This document shows positions 53,889-62,409 of a DNA stretch of 64,000 bases, piece after piece. A program made the position numbers and the translations under genes. This DNA comes from JAPYWM01 sp964489015 (GTDB lineage Bacteria; Bacteroidota; Bacteroidia; SpSt-205). The stretch is taken from NCBI GenBank assembly GCA_964489015.1, contig CAZAXD010000003.1, positions 62,001 through 126,000 on the forward strand, given 5' to 3'. The notes under the pieces are model-generated. The model searched no databases, had not been told where the DNA came from, and saw only the letters and a list, made by a program, of their open reading frames with translations. Positions within the stretch are counted from its first letter, which is position 1. Each line of letters opens with the position of its first letter.

Positions 53889-54521
53889 CTAGGCTGGAGG
53901 AATGGCGGCCAGGAGGTCCCTTGTGGCGGCAATGGGGTCGCTAGCCCGCACAAAGGCCGAGATCACCGCCACGCCATAGAGCCTCGGCACCTCGGCAAAG
54001 AGCTGACGCGCCCGCTCGGCCGTAATGCCCCCAATGGCAATGACGGGATGATGAATCGCTTCGACAAAGCGCTGCAGACCCTCAATGCCCAGAGGAGGCC
54101 GAGCGCCGGGCTTGGTCGAGCTTTCAAACACCGGCCCAACGCCTACATAGGCGAGCGGTAAATGGGCTATCGTCTGGTAATACTCGAGGGAATGCACCGT
54201 CGCACCAATCAGCATGAGTGCCGGGAGCTTTTTCATGGCCTCGGTGATAGCCATATCGCCCTCTCCGAGATGTACCCCCGTTGCCCCTACCTCCAAGGCC
54301 ACGTCGACGTGGTCATTAATAAAAAGCTGCATATGGTGCTGGCGGCATAGGGCTACAATGCGCTTTAGCTCGTCTAAATGGATACTGGGATCAAAGCGCT
54401 TTTCCCGGTACTGAATCGTGGGTGCACCTACTTGGATCGCTGCTTCGACAAGGTCGATATGCCGAAAGCGCGTTTGCGTCTCCGTGTCTGTAATCAGATG
54501 TAGCCGGCCTAGCTGTAGCAT
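53889..54521 (-). CDS. thiE: Thiamine-phosphate synthase
   Basis: 210 residues of a TIM-barrel enzyme that joins the pyrimidine and thiazole phosphates to make thiamine phosphate. Recognisable motifs are QYREKRFDP, FINDHVDVALEVGATGVHLGE, GVGPVFESSTKPGARPPLG and AIGGITAERA. It is the last gene of a five-gene operon. No thiamine riboswitch was seen upstream, and no other thi genes are present. Confidence 0.95.
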   Translation of the reverse strand: MLQLGRLHLITDTETQTRFRHIDLVEAAIQVGAPTIQYREKRFDPSIHLDELKRIVALCRQHHMQLFINDHVDVALEVGATGVHLGEGDMAITEAMKKLPALMLIGATVHSLEYYQTIAHLPLAYVGVGPVFESSTKPGARPPLGIEGLQRFVEAIHHPVIAIGGITAERARQLFAEVPRLYGVAVISAFVRASDPIAATRDLLAAIPPA

Positions 54522-54544
54522 GCAGGTAATGTAGACAAAATTCC

Positions 54545-55231
54545 CTACAAGCCCAAGTAGCGCCTCAGAAAGCGCAGCTGGTCCTGGGTGTTTTTTTCAA
54601 GAACGGGATCGCCGTGGGTATTGACGACGTAGTACTTTTCGCGCTCAAGCAGGCTTATGATAGAGGAGAGGTAGGGCGTATTGAGCTTGAGCACGATGTA
54701 GGCTTTATAGGGCTCCTCTTCGTGGCTCAGGAGGTAAGCGGAGAGGATATGCGCGCCTTCGCTCTCGACGATGTGCGCAATGTGGGCTAAGCTGTAGTTT
54801 TGAAGGTCTGTTTCGAGAATAAGCACGCTGCCACGCTCCTGGACAGCGCCGAGCTGGCTCCACCAGCTAATTAGGCTATCGGCTGTGATAAGGCCTAAGT
54901 ATTGACCTTCTGGCGTAGTGACGGGAACCTCAGGCGTCTTATACTCGTGCATGTGGGCCAGCGCATCATAGACCGTGCCCGTAGGTAGTAGCGGGCTGAT
55001 CTCCAGCCAGCTTACGTTAGCGAGCACGGTAGACAGGGTCTGACGAGCCAAGGCTCGCTTCGGTAGCATGGCTAAGTAATGGCCCTCGGCATTCAGGATA
55101 GGCAGCTGGTACAAGCGGGGATGTCGTCGAAAAAGGCGCCGCGCCTGCTGAACGGTTGCCTCCGGCGATAAACCCAAGTGCCGATAGCGTAGGAGCGGCA
55201 CCAAAGACAAGGTCGGTGGAAGCGCTTTCAT
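54545..55231 (-). CDS. CBS-domain pair protein, AcuB-like
   Basis: 228 residues. Two CBS motifs (about 20-65 and 78-130; PEVPVTTPEGQYLGLITADSL) form a Bateman module that usually binds adenine nucleotides. A C-terminal region (about 138-210, VLILETDLQNYSLAHIAHI) resembles an ACT domain, as in AcuB-type proteins. It probably senses nucleotide or amino-acid levels; the partner is unknown. The start overlaps the hydrolase stop by 4 bp. Confidence 0.85.
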   Translation of the reverse strand: MKALPPTLSLVPLLRYRHLGLSPEATVQQARRLFRRHPRLYQLPILNAEGHYLAMLPKRALARQTLSTVLANVSWLEISPLLPTGTVYDALAHMHEYKTPEVPVTTPEGQYLGLITADSLISWWSQLGAVQERGSVLILETDLQNYSLAHIAHIVESEGAHILSAYLLSHEEEPYKAYIVLKLNTPYLSSIISLLEREKYYVVNTHGDPVLEKNTQDQLRFLRRYLGL

Positions 55232-56034
55232 ACCCCTACCTCCCGCAAAAATCGTACTAGATGCGCATGAAAGTCCTCAGGCTGCTCCATCATCGGCGCA
55301 TGGCCGCACTCGTCGATAAAGTACAAGCGGGCATTTGGGAGCATCCGATAAAAAGCATACGCCACCCATGCTGGCGTAATCACATCATTGACCCCCCAGA
55401 TGAGGGCTGTGGGCAGTTGAATCTCACTCAGCCAGGGCGCGACCGAAGACCGCTGCGCCTCTCGCGCTATCTTAAGTACGCGAAGCGCCTTGTAGTTGTC
55501 GTTTACAATGCTGTAGACTTCTTGAACTAGCTGGGGCGTAGCATGTCTCGGGTCGTAAAACGTATAAGCCACGCGCTCCGCGATGTACTCATAGCTGCTG
55601 CGGCGGGGAAAGGTCGAACCCATGCTTTCCTCAAAGAGCCCTGAGCTGCCTGTCAGAACTAGAGCCTGGCCGAGCGCTGGGCGCGCCCGCAAAAGCATGA
55701 GCGCTAAATGCCCCCCCAAGGAGTTCCCTATCCATACACTGGCGGGTAGATTTTCACCTTCGGTGAAGGTCAGCAGGTAGGTGGTCAGGCCTTCCAAGGA
55801 GGGCTCGACAGGACTATGCTCATAGATGGGCAGTAGCGGCACATACAGCGCGTATCGACTACTCAGCGCCGTCAAGGCGTGATCCCAGTTGCTGAGCGCT
55901 CCAAAGAGCCCATGGACAAAAACCAAATGGGGATTCTCGACGTGGCCACTAAAGGCAAATTTGTAAGGGCCGCGATCTACTATCTGCCAGCTGGCTGCCG
56001 TGGGAGTCGCTGTGGAGGTTTGGGTAAGAGCCAT
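55228..56034 (-). CDS. Alpha/beta-fold hydrolase
   Basis: 268 residues. The nucleophile elbow is GNSLGGH, the oxyanion region is VHGLFGALSNWDHAL, the acid is likely Asp in WGVNDVITP and the His in DECGHAPMMEQPE. It resembles esterases and MenH/BioH-like hydrolases; the substrate is not clear. It lies 15 bp after the glutamine amidotransferase in the same operon. Confidence 0.88.
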   Translation of the reverse strand: MALTQTSTATPTAASWQIVDRGPYKFAFSGHVENPHLVFVHGLFGALSNWDHALTALSSRYALYVPLLPIYEHSPVEPSLEGLTTYLLTFTEGENLPASVWIGNSLGGHLALMLLRARPALGQALVLTGSSGLFEESMGSTFPRRSSYEYIAERVAYTFYDPRHATPQLVQEVYSIVNDNYKALRVLKIAREAQRSSVAPWLSEIQLPTALIWGVNDVITPAWVAYAFYRMLPNARLYFIDECGHAPMMEQPEDFHAHLVRFLREVGV

Positions 56035-56049
56035 GATGCTAAAACAATT

Positions 56050-56640
56050 TTAGGTTGGCGTTTGGGCGTGAATGAGTTGGAGCCAGTTGCGAAAGATACA
56101 CAGGCCGTCGGGCGTCAGAACGGAGTCAGGGTGAAACTGCAGGCCAATCAGGGGATATTGGCGATGGCGAATAGCGAGACAATGACTTTCTGGAGAGACA
56201 GCGATTGTTTCTAGCTCAGGTGGAACGTGACTCACGTAAAGAGCATTGTAGAGCCCTACTTTGAGGGGGTTGGGGAGTCCCGCGAAAGGCCCCTCGCCGT
56301 TATGATGAGCTTCGGTTTGGATGCCGAAGCTAGGCCTACCAGAGGGTTCTACGTGTCCGCCGTATACATAAGCTAGGTACTGGTGTCCTAGACAGATGCC
56401 GAGCAGTGGAATTGTACAGTGGGGGGGGATGAGGGGGGGAAGCGCCTGCACTAGACGTTTGGGGTGTCCAGGGCCCGGACCGATGACGATCCCGGTCCAG
56501 GCCCCTTCCACGATATCGGCTTCAGTAAGCTGACGTCTAGGACGAACTTGCACTTCGGCTCCAGCCAAGCTCAAAAGGCCCCGGATATTGTAAGTGAAAG
56601 AATCTTCGTTGTCGATAAGGAGGATCGCTGGTTTACTCAT
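56050..56640 (-). CDS. Glutamine amidotransferase, anthranilate/aminodeoxychorismate synthase component II
   Basis: 196 residues of a class I glutamine amidotransferase. The catalytic Cys is in GICLGHQ and His/Glu-type site in GLQFHPDSVLT (the usual Glu position reads Asp). LLIDNEDSFTYNI is typical of PabA/TrpG. It supplies ammonia to chorismate for folate or tryptophan synthesis. Component I is not nearby. The replacement of HPES by HPDS in the triad region is unusual but conservative. Its start overlaps the thioredoxin-like gene by 4 bp. Confidence 0.9.
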   Translation of the reverse strand: MSKPAILLIDNEDSFTYNIRGLLSLAGAEVQVRPRRQLTEADIVEGAWTGIVIGPGPGHPKRLVQALPPLIPPHCTIPLLGICLGHQYLAYVYGGHVEPSGRPSFGIQTEAHHNGEGPFAGLPNPLKVGLYNALYVSHVPPELETIAVSPESHCLAIRHRQYPLIGLQFHPDSVLTPDGLCIFRNWLQLIHAQTPT

Positions 56641-57101
56641 AGGTCTTTGAGCAGGGTAGTCGTAGGCACTTCTTCTCGGTGAATGGCCTTGAGCTTCCCA
56701 GCTTTGTCGTAGACGTAGATGGTCGGGGCTACGCTATAGCCAAAAAAGCTATCGAAACGAAAGTCTTTGTCGCGCAAAACGATCATCCCTGGTAGGCCGG
56801 CTAGGTGCTCTTTTTGGAAGGTTTTGAGGGCCTCTTCGGTTTCAGTGGAGACCCAGAGCAGTTGAATGCCCTGGAGCTTAGCGGCCTCTTGGCGCAGGAG
56901 GGCAGCTTGCTTTTGGCAGTGGTCACAGTAGGGATCAAAGAAGAGTATAATGCGCCCACGCGCAGCTGGCGGCAGGTCCTTATCCGTGTAAGGCTTGCCG
57001 TCCAGCGTGTAGAGCAAAAATTTGGGAAACGTCTGCGCCGGGGGATACTTTTCGGGCTGCGCCCACGCTGCTAATACCGAGAGACTCCAGAGCCACCGCA
57101 T
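56637..57101 (-). CDS. Secreted thioredoxin-like/redoxin protein
   Basis: 154 residues. The signal peptide (MRWLWSLSVLAAWAQ) starts four bases after a -7 box. A thioredoxin fold follows, with the active-site DPYCDHCQK (CxxC) and a cis-proline region SVAPTIYVYDK. It resembles TlpA/ResA-like or peroxiredoxin-like periplasmic proteins and probably reduces or oxidises exported cysteine proteins. It leads the operon with pabA/trpG, hydrolase, CBS and thiE genes. Confidence 0.88.
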   Translation of the reverse strand: MRWLWSLSVLAAWAQPEKYPPAQTFPKFLLYTLDGKPYTDKDLPPAARGRIILFFDPYCDHCQKQAALLRQEAAKLQGIQLLWVSTETEEALKTFQKEHLAGLPGMIVLRDKDFRFDSFFGYSVAPTIYVYDKAGKLKAIHREEVPTTTLLKDL

Positions 57102-57105
57102 GCGT

Positions 57106-57113
57106 CAAAAGTA
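57106..57113 (-). promoter_or_regulatory. -7 promoter box of thioredoxin-like operon
   Basis: TACTTTTG, then ACGC, then ATG at 57101. Exact consensus and spacing. It is the last clear example before the defence island. Confidence 0.72.
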
Positions 57114-57263
57114 GGCAAAAATCATGCTGGGTTGGGTGATCGCTAGGGGCATAAGACCAATCAGCAGGCTCTCTTTCCGCAGCGGGCAGCTCAGCAGCAG
57201 CTCAGAAACGCGGAATGCCAATGCCTCAGGCAAAGGGCCTCATGAGGTGTTTGGCTCCTAATG

Positions 57264-57773
57264 CTAGCCTAAGCGGATGCCTAAGAGCCGCATCATGCTA
57301 AAGGTGTCTGTACATTCCACCCCGAAAGCCTTGCAGACGTTGGGGAGAGGTATTTTCGCTTTGGCCTCTTGACTATAAACCTCCTGGGTAACTAAAGTAC
57401 AACCTCTGGCCTTACAATAAGCAACAAGCCAAGCGTCGGTGTTTTCATGATTAGCTAATTCCCTTTTAGCCTTAGGCAGGTATTGGGTTTGCTCTTGGGC
57501 CCATCGCATGATGGAGGCATAAACCTCAAGGATATCAGCCGCTTCCGTTGAATAAAAGTGCGGGCTAAACTCGGAATTAGCCCACTCCATGAGCTTATCG
57601 ATCTCCTTATAGCGTAGGATTTCATTGTGGACGCGGTCAATGCTGTGAAGGTGCTCTTTTTCTGCCTGCTCAACGATCTGTCTCCAAAAAGCAGGTGCAA
57701 TGTCAAAAGCATAATACACCTTAGCGGCTTGAGTAAAAACGCTGGTATCCGGTACATACAAAGCAGAGGCCAA
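57264..57773 (-). CDS. DUF4411 PIN-like protein (possible toxin)
   Basis: 169 residues, with a TTG start at 57773. The PIN-like fold is indicated by an N-terminal acidic VPDTSVF, later Glu in VHNEILRY, and the C-terminal NTDAWLVAYCKA and LVTQEVY motifs. DUF4411 proteins usually lie beside XRE/ImmA (M78) proteins, as here, and are thought to be RNase toxins. The partner at 57779-58910 is broken, so the toxin-like gene is intact without a clearly working partner. Function is inferred from context only. Confidence 0.8.
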   Translation of the reverse strand: MASALYVPDTSVFTQAAKVYYAFDIAPAFWRQIVEQAEKEHLHSIDRVHNEILRYKEIDKLMEWANSEFSPHFYSTEAADILEVYASIMRWAQEQTQYLPKAKRELANHENTDAWLVAYCKARGCTLVTQEVYSQEAKAKIPLPNVCKAFGVECTDTFSMMRLLGIRLG

Positions 57774-57778
57774 GGGCG

Positions 57779-58910
57779 CTAGCTTTTGAGGAGACGTTGG
57801 GCCAGTTTGTCGAAAGCTTGTCCGCTCAGACCGGTTAGGCGATAGGCCTCTTTGTAAAGCAGGTCACCTGCTTTGGTTGGCCTCAATCACTGCTTGGGCA
57901 AAGCGGCGTCCGAGTCTAGCCAACTGAAGATCATAAAAGCTTCCGCCGCTTTTTGGTTTTTTGGCTCTCTCCTGCTGTAGATACTGCGTGTAAAACGTCG
58001 GGAACTGGGTTTTGCTCATGAGTCCTAGGTCCAAGCTTCGACGGGCAGCGACGAGGGTACTCACCTTGAAGCGGCGAGTAATGGCTTGCCACGGGTCTGG
58101 GTTCTCTTGAGCACTTGGCCAAAAAGCTCGCAAGGCTTCACTAGGTACAAGAAATTCAGCGGCAACCCTGTTACACACCTGCTCGACCTTATCCCGTGCG
58201 GGTTCTAGCTGGTGTAAGTCAAACACGGCACCTTGCCCTAGCCATAGATGGGCAAGTTCGTGTGCTAAGGTGAACATCTGTGCCGTTTTACTGTCGGCAC
58301 TATTGATAAAGATGAAGGGGACATACTCATCCACCAGGACAAAGCCTCGAAATTCTTTCGGGTCAAGCGGGCGATGCGCATTATTCCCCACAATGCTACT
58401 GGAAACCACCATAATTCCAGCTGCCTCAACCTTAGTTTGGAGAGCTTTTAGGGCGTTTTCCCAGTTAGGATGCTGGCTTGCCCACTCAGGAGATAAGTTG
58501 AGCTGTTTTCGAATGGCATCGGCTATTTGCAGCGGGTCTTTTTCCCCGCGACAGGCGCCTATGAAGGGCAAAGGCGAATAACCTTGCCCGATAAGATACC
58601 CTCGCAGTCAGGTTTGGCGCTGCTGCAAGGTCTGGACCGTCTCGAGAAGGTTTAGGCTATACTCCGTAAGAGAGGTTTGCGTTCGAAAATAAGGGATAGG
58701 CAACAGCTCCTCGGGCGGCTTGCGTAGAAAAAAATAGCCAAACGGGACGGCGGTCTTTTTAGCGAGCTGCTCTAGCTGCCTGAGGGTGGGCTTCTCCTCG
58801 CCCCGAAGCCACTTGTCTAGGTTCTTGGAGGCCGGGCGAGGATCGGCCGGCGAGCGGCTCACGGCCCACCGCAAAACTTCCAGATTGGGGCTAACTCGAA
58901 GATGGCTCAT
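57779..58910 (-). pseudogene. XRE-ImmA/IrrE (M78) regulator/metallopeptidase, broken by a stop and a frameshift
   Basis: The gene starts at ATG 58910 with an XRE-like helix-turn-helix (KNLDKWLRGEEKPTLRQLEQLA). The frame is interrupted by TGA at 58608-58610, immediately after QQRQT, and then continues in the same frame (LRGYLIGQGYSPLPFIGACR). The M78 peptidase motif HELAHLW follows. Near 57866 the frame shifts again; the typical C-terminus (LLYKEAYRLTGLSGQAF) continues in another frame to 57779. From memory, family members have Trp at the TGA position. Two lesions make this a likely pseudogene or an error-prone assembly. Confidence 0.8.
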
Positions 58911-59052
58911 GGACTAAGCGCCTAAATTAAGGGATTTTACGAAGAGCAGAGAAAACCCCAGTACCCAGAAAGCGCCAGGAGTCCCCTGAGTGGCGTTTTT
59001 CGCTTTTTTCTGCGTACTGCTCTATCTCTCAAGGCCAGCTAAAGATCACGCC

Positions 59053-60836
59053 CTATTGCCCCTGAGCTCCCTCCCTGTATGTCAAAGCAAACACCACGTC
59101 GCTGAGCCAGCGGCGGAAGGACTCGTTGTCGCTAAATTGCTTGAAAAGCTCGGTATCATCCTTGATAAGCGCTGTAATGACTTGCCGAAGTGCCCTCTCG
59201 TGCTCAATGCGCGCATTTTGCTTATCGGCGTATTTGCACGCATTCTGATAAGCTGGATCGGCCGCTACGCGAGCGGAGATCTCCTCAGTGATGAGCTTGC
59301 GTACCCGGTCCGCATCCGTCCAAGGAATATTCCCAAAGACGTCGTTGAATGTCTTTATAATGTTTGAGAGGCGGTCAAGCTCTAACTCAGGCTTGTGACC
59401 ACCACCATCCATAGGCACCAGCTCGACCTCGGCTTCCGCATCCGTCAGGGTTATCCGCACGCTCGCTTGCTTCTCAGCTCGATAACTATCTAGGTCAATC
59501 ACCCCCAAGATACCCCGCGAGAGGTCCTCTTCTCTCGGCGCCGGCAGCTTCGGCACCAGAAACTCCAAAAAAATCGATAGCTTTTCCCAGTTTAGATTTT
59601 TATACGTCAAAATAGTCGAGATGATGATCGCAAAATGCCGTCCCCGATGCTCATTGCCAATCTCATCGAGAATAAAAGGAAACTTCTGCAGCGTCGTGAT
59701 GATAATCTTTTTGCCGCCTTCGATGAATCGCCGCAGGTCGCCAGCCCGCTCTGGATGACCTACAATCGCTTTTACCTGGGCAAACCGGCGAACCGTGTCG
59801 CAAATCTGCTGATCCAGTACGCGCCGGTCGGTTACAACGATGACGGAGTCAAAGACGGGCTTACCGTCTCTGGTTAGGCCGACGAGCTGATGGGCTAGCC
59901 AGCCGATGGAGTTAGATTTACCGCTGCCGGGAGAATGCTGGATCAGGTAGCGCCGGCCGGACCATGCTTCGCCACATCCGCCAGCAGCTTGCGCACAACG
60001 TCTAGCTGATGGTACCGCGGAAAAAGCTGCCCTCGCTGTTTTTTGCCGGTTCGAGGGTCCTTTTCCTCAATGAGCTGCGCATAATTTTCTAGCAAGTCGA
60101 CCACGCTAGCCGGCGTTAAAATCTCGCGTCATAGGTAGTCGGTCTTAAGCCCATCGGGATTGGGCGGGTTGCCAGCGCCGTCATTGTAGCCCCTATTAAA
60201 AGGCAGAAACCACGAGGCCTTACCCTGCAGGTGCGTGCAAAACCATACCTCCTGATCATCGACGGCAAAGTGTGCTATGCAGCGCCCTAGCTCCAATAAC
60301 CGCTCCCCCGGATGGCGATCGCGGCGATACTGCTCGATGGCGTCATAAACGGTTTGCTTAGTAAGGCTGTTTTTGAGCTCAAACGCGAAGACTGGCAGGC
60401 CATTCACAAGGAGCACGAGGTCGAGGGCCCGCTGCTTTTCGTTTTGGCTATAGCGCAGCTGGCGCGTGACGCTAAAGCGGTTTTGCGCATAAAGCGCCCG
60501 TGCTCGCTCATTACCAGCCGATGGCGTGCCGTAAAATAGCTTAACCTCGTGTGGCCCGTGCTCAAGGCCGTTTCGGAGAACGTCCACGACCCCGCGGCGC
60601 GTGATCTCTTGTTGTAGTCGCTTTAAGAATTTGCGCCAGGTAGGACTATCTTGATCCAGGTCTAGCGCCGAAGCGACCGCCGGCTGGGTCGCCTTCAGAA
60701 AGGCCCCCAGCTGCACTAAGTCCACACAGAATTCCCGATCATAATCGGCGGCCTTCTCCGAGATCCACCCGCTGCTTGTGAGAATATCGCAAATGCGCGC
60801 TTCTAACGCCCCTTCACTGGCATTGGTCAGTCTCAT
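59053..60836 (-). pseudogene. hsdR: Type I restriction enzyme R subunit (HsdR), with internal deletion, stop and frameshift
   Basis: The N-terminal nuclease domain (60836 to 60129) has LDLVLLVNGLPVFAFELKN (PD-(D/E)xK). TGA at 60129-60131 interrupts TDYL-REILTPASVVDLLENY, where homologues have Trp. The frame then shifts near 59965. Walker A GSGKS (59914-59928) is intact, but after FAIII, just before the expected DEAH box, the sequence jumps in frame at about 59615 to the C-terminal region (LTYKNLNWEKLSIFLEFLVP), losing motor motifs. About 590 residues remain of the usual 1000 or so. The translocase cannot work as read. Confidence 0.85.
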
Positions 60837-60969
60837 GGCCGTACGTTATTAGAAATTCGCTGAAATAGCATACAAGTATAAGCAAATAATCGCCTCTTGC
60901 TCCATTAGGTGGCGCTCGGCGACTAAAAGCCTCGGAGCTACTAGGGCCTTCTCTGAGAAGCGGCAGCCT

Positions 60970-61528
60970 TTAGCTATCGGCTTCCTCGTCGCTTGCGAGG
61001 TCTTGGCCGATTTCAGTTTTGTCTTCGGAAGTCTCATCCGGCTCGGCAAGAGCGGCTTCCGCCTCGGCCGGCGCTTCTGGGAGCTGCGCGGCCACCTCGC
61101 GCACGTTCACCTTGCCGGTGACCACGTCGGCAATGAGCCGCTCGCGGTACTCTCGCCAAAGCTCGATGCTGCGGCGAGCAGCAGCAATGGCGCGGTCAAT
61201 CTTGGCCGTCTGCGCGTCGAGGTACGCCACGATGGCGGTTTGTTCGGGGAGGGGGGGGAAAAGCTACGGATTCGTTTAGATACGCACGAATGCCTAGATT
61301 CTGGATTCCTGTAGTTTGCTTAATCGAACGAGTGCTTAAGCCAATTGTGTAAAGCGTTGCGTGCAGGTAAACAAGGAAATCGATTTCATAACCACTTTTG
61401 GGGACAACCCGAGCAATGAAATTTGAACAAACTGCTTCGATCTCATAATCGAACTTGACAACACGCCCGACTGGTTGCTGGTCACCTCCCCCAGAGACCT
61501 CAATGAGAAGAGCTCCGGGTGATAGCAT
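60970..61528 (-). pseudogene. hsdS: Type I restriction specificity subunit (HsdS), C-terminal part only, out of frame
   Basis: The fragment covers a target-recognition end (LSPGALLIEVSGGGDQQPVG), the typical FPP-LPEQ linker, and the conserved coiled-coil tail (AYLDAQTAKIDRAIAAARRS). The first target-recognition domain is missing: at about 61525-61585 the sequence joins to herA. An 8-C run on the coding strand (61251-61258) shifts the frame just before LPEQ; with seven C the protein would read VAFPPLPEQTAIVAYL. The C-terminal reading frame ends at 60970 in an acidic tail. Confidence 0.8.
61251..61258 (-). repeat. Poly-C(8) tract in hsdS
   Basis: Eight consecutive G on the plus strand (C on the coding strand). 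The tract sits exactly where the HsdS frame changes, so a one-base slip would restore or break the gene. Confidence 0.9.
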
Positions 61529-62409
61529 TTCGTGGCTCGTATCGGGTGCCGGTTCAGTAAAGCCTTCGCGAACCCAACGTAAGGCGTGAATAAGCGCGGG
61601 CCTTTGTGTTTCGCACTCGCCTGGGTGAACGAGCACCACTCCACGCTGTTCTAGAACCATAGTGGCACCTTCAGAGGTTTTTCTCCATTGCCGGGGTTCA
61701 CTTTGAAGACTTGTGTTTTGACCGTCGGGTTGTCCGGAGGGAAGGCCTGGGAGTATTCGCCGTTCGGGTCGAGTATAATGAAGCGCGCATTGAGCGGGCC
61801 TGCTTTGCCGCTTCAAGGCTCCAGCGGATCAGCCCGGCGACGGTATAGGACTTGCCGCTGCCGGTGTTCCCTAGCACGGCGAGATGACGCCCGAAGACCC
61901 GTTCCGGATCGACACATAACTTTTGCATCGTTCGCCACAGGGCTTGTTCCGATGTACACACGCTTCTTTTCGCTAGACTCAACGATTGCTCGGAGCTGGT
62001 CATCGGTAGGAAGCAGAGCAGGAGCACCCACTGATGGCAGAATATCGCTACCTCGCCTGAAGACGAAGCCCTCGCCATTGCGATCCGCATGCAATATGCC
62101 GAGTGGATTTAAGCTGAGTCGCGGGAGTGGATAGGGTAAATCCACCAAGCCAAAATCTTGCATCCCGCGCCTCTTCGGAAACGGCGAGCGTTCAACTGTG
62201 ATCCACTCTACCTGACCTACAAGAAACCCTTGATCGACAGGAATCAACAGGTATCCATTTACCCTAGGGAATGGTCTTGGCCCTCCTGTGTGGAGTGCTA
62301 CCGACTCTGGAGCCTCGATATCGATAGCAATCTTAATCTCGTCGGGAGAGACGAACTCTACCGTACCAATCTGAACAGTGCTGGTGTACTCGAAGAATGT
62401 TTGTCTCAT
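61526..62409 (-). pseudogene. HerA-like ATPase of a SIR2-HerA defence pair, fragmented and fused to hsdS
   Basis: The gene starts at ATG 62409, overlapping the SIR2 stop by 4 bp. A HAS-barrel-like N-terminus (IGTVEFVSPDEIKIAIDIEAP) is followed by the Walker A region (LAVLGNTGSGKSYTVAGLI) in another frame, then NARFIILDPNGEYSQAF in a third. A TAG stop follows LKVPLWF, where a Trp would fit, and a further shift leads to TQRPALIHALRWVREGF. The gene is cut off where HsdS sequence begins (about 61525-61585). At least three frameshifts are seen. HerA hexamers partner with SIR2 proteins in anti-phage defence. Confidence 0.75.
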
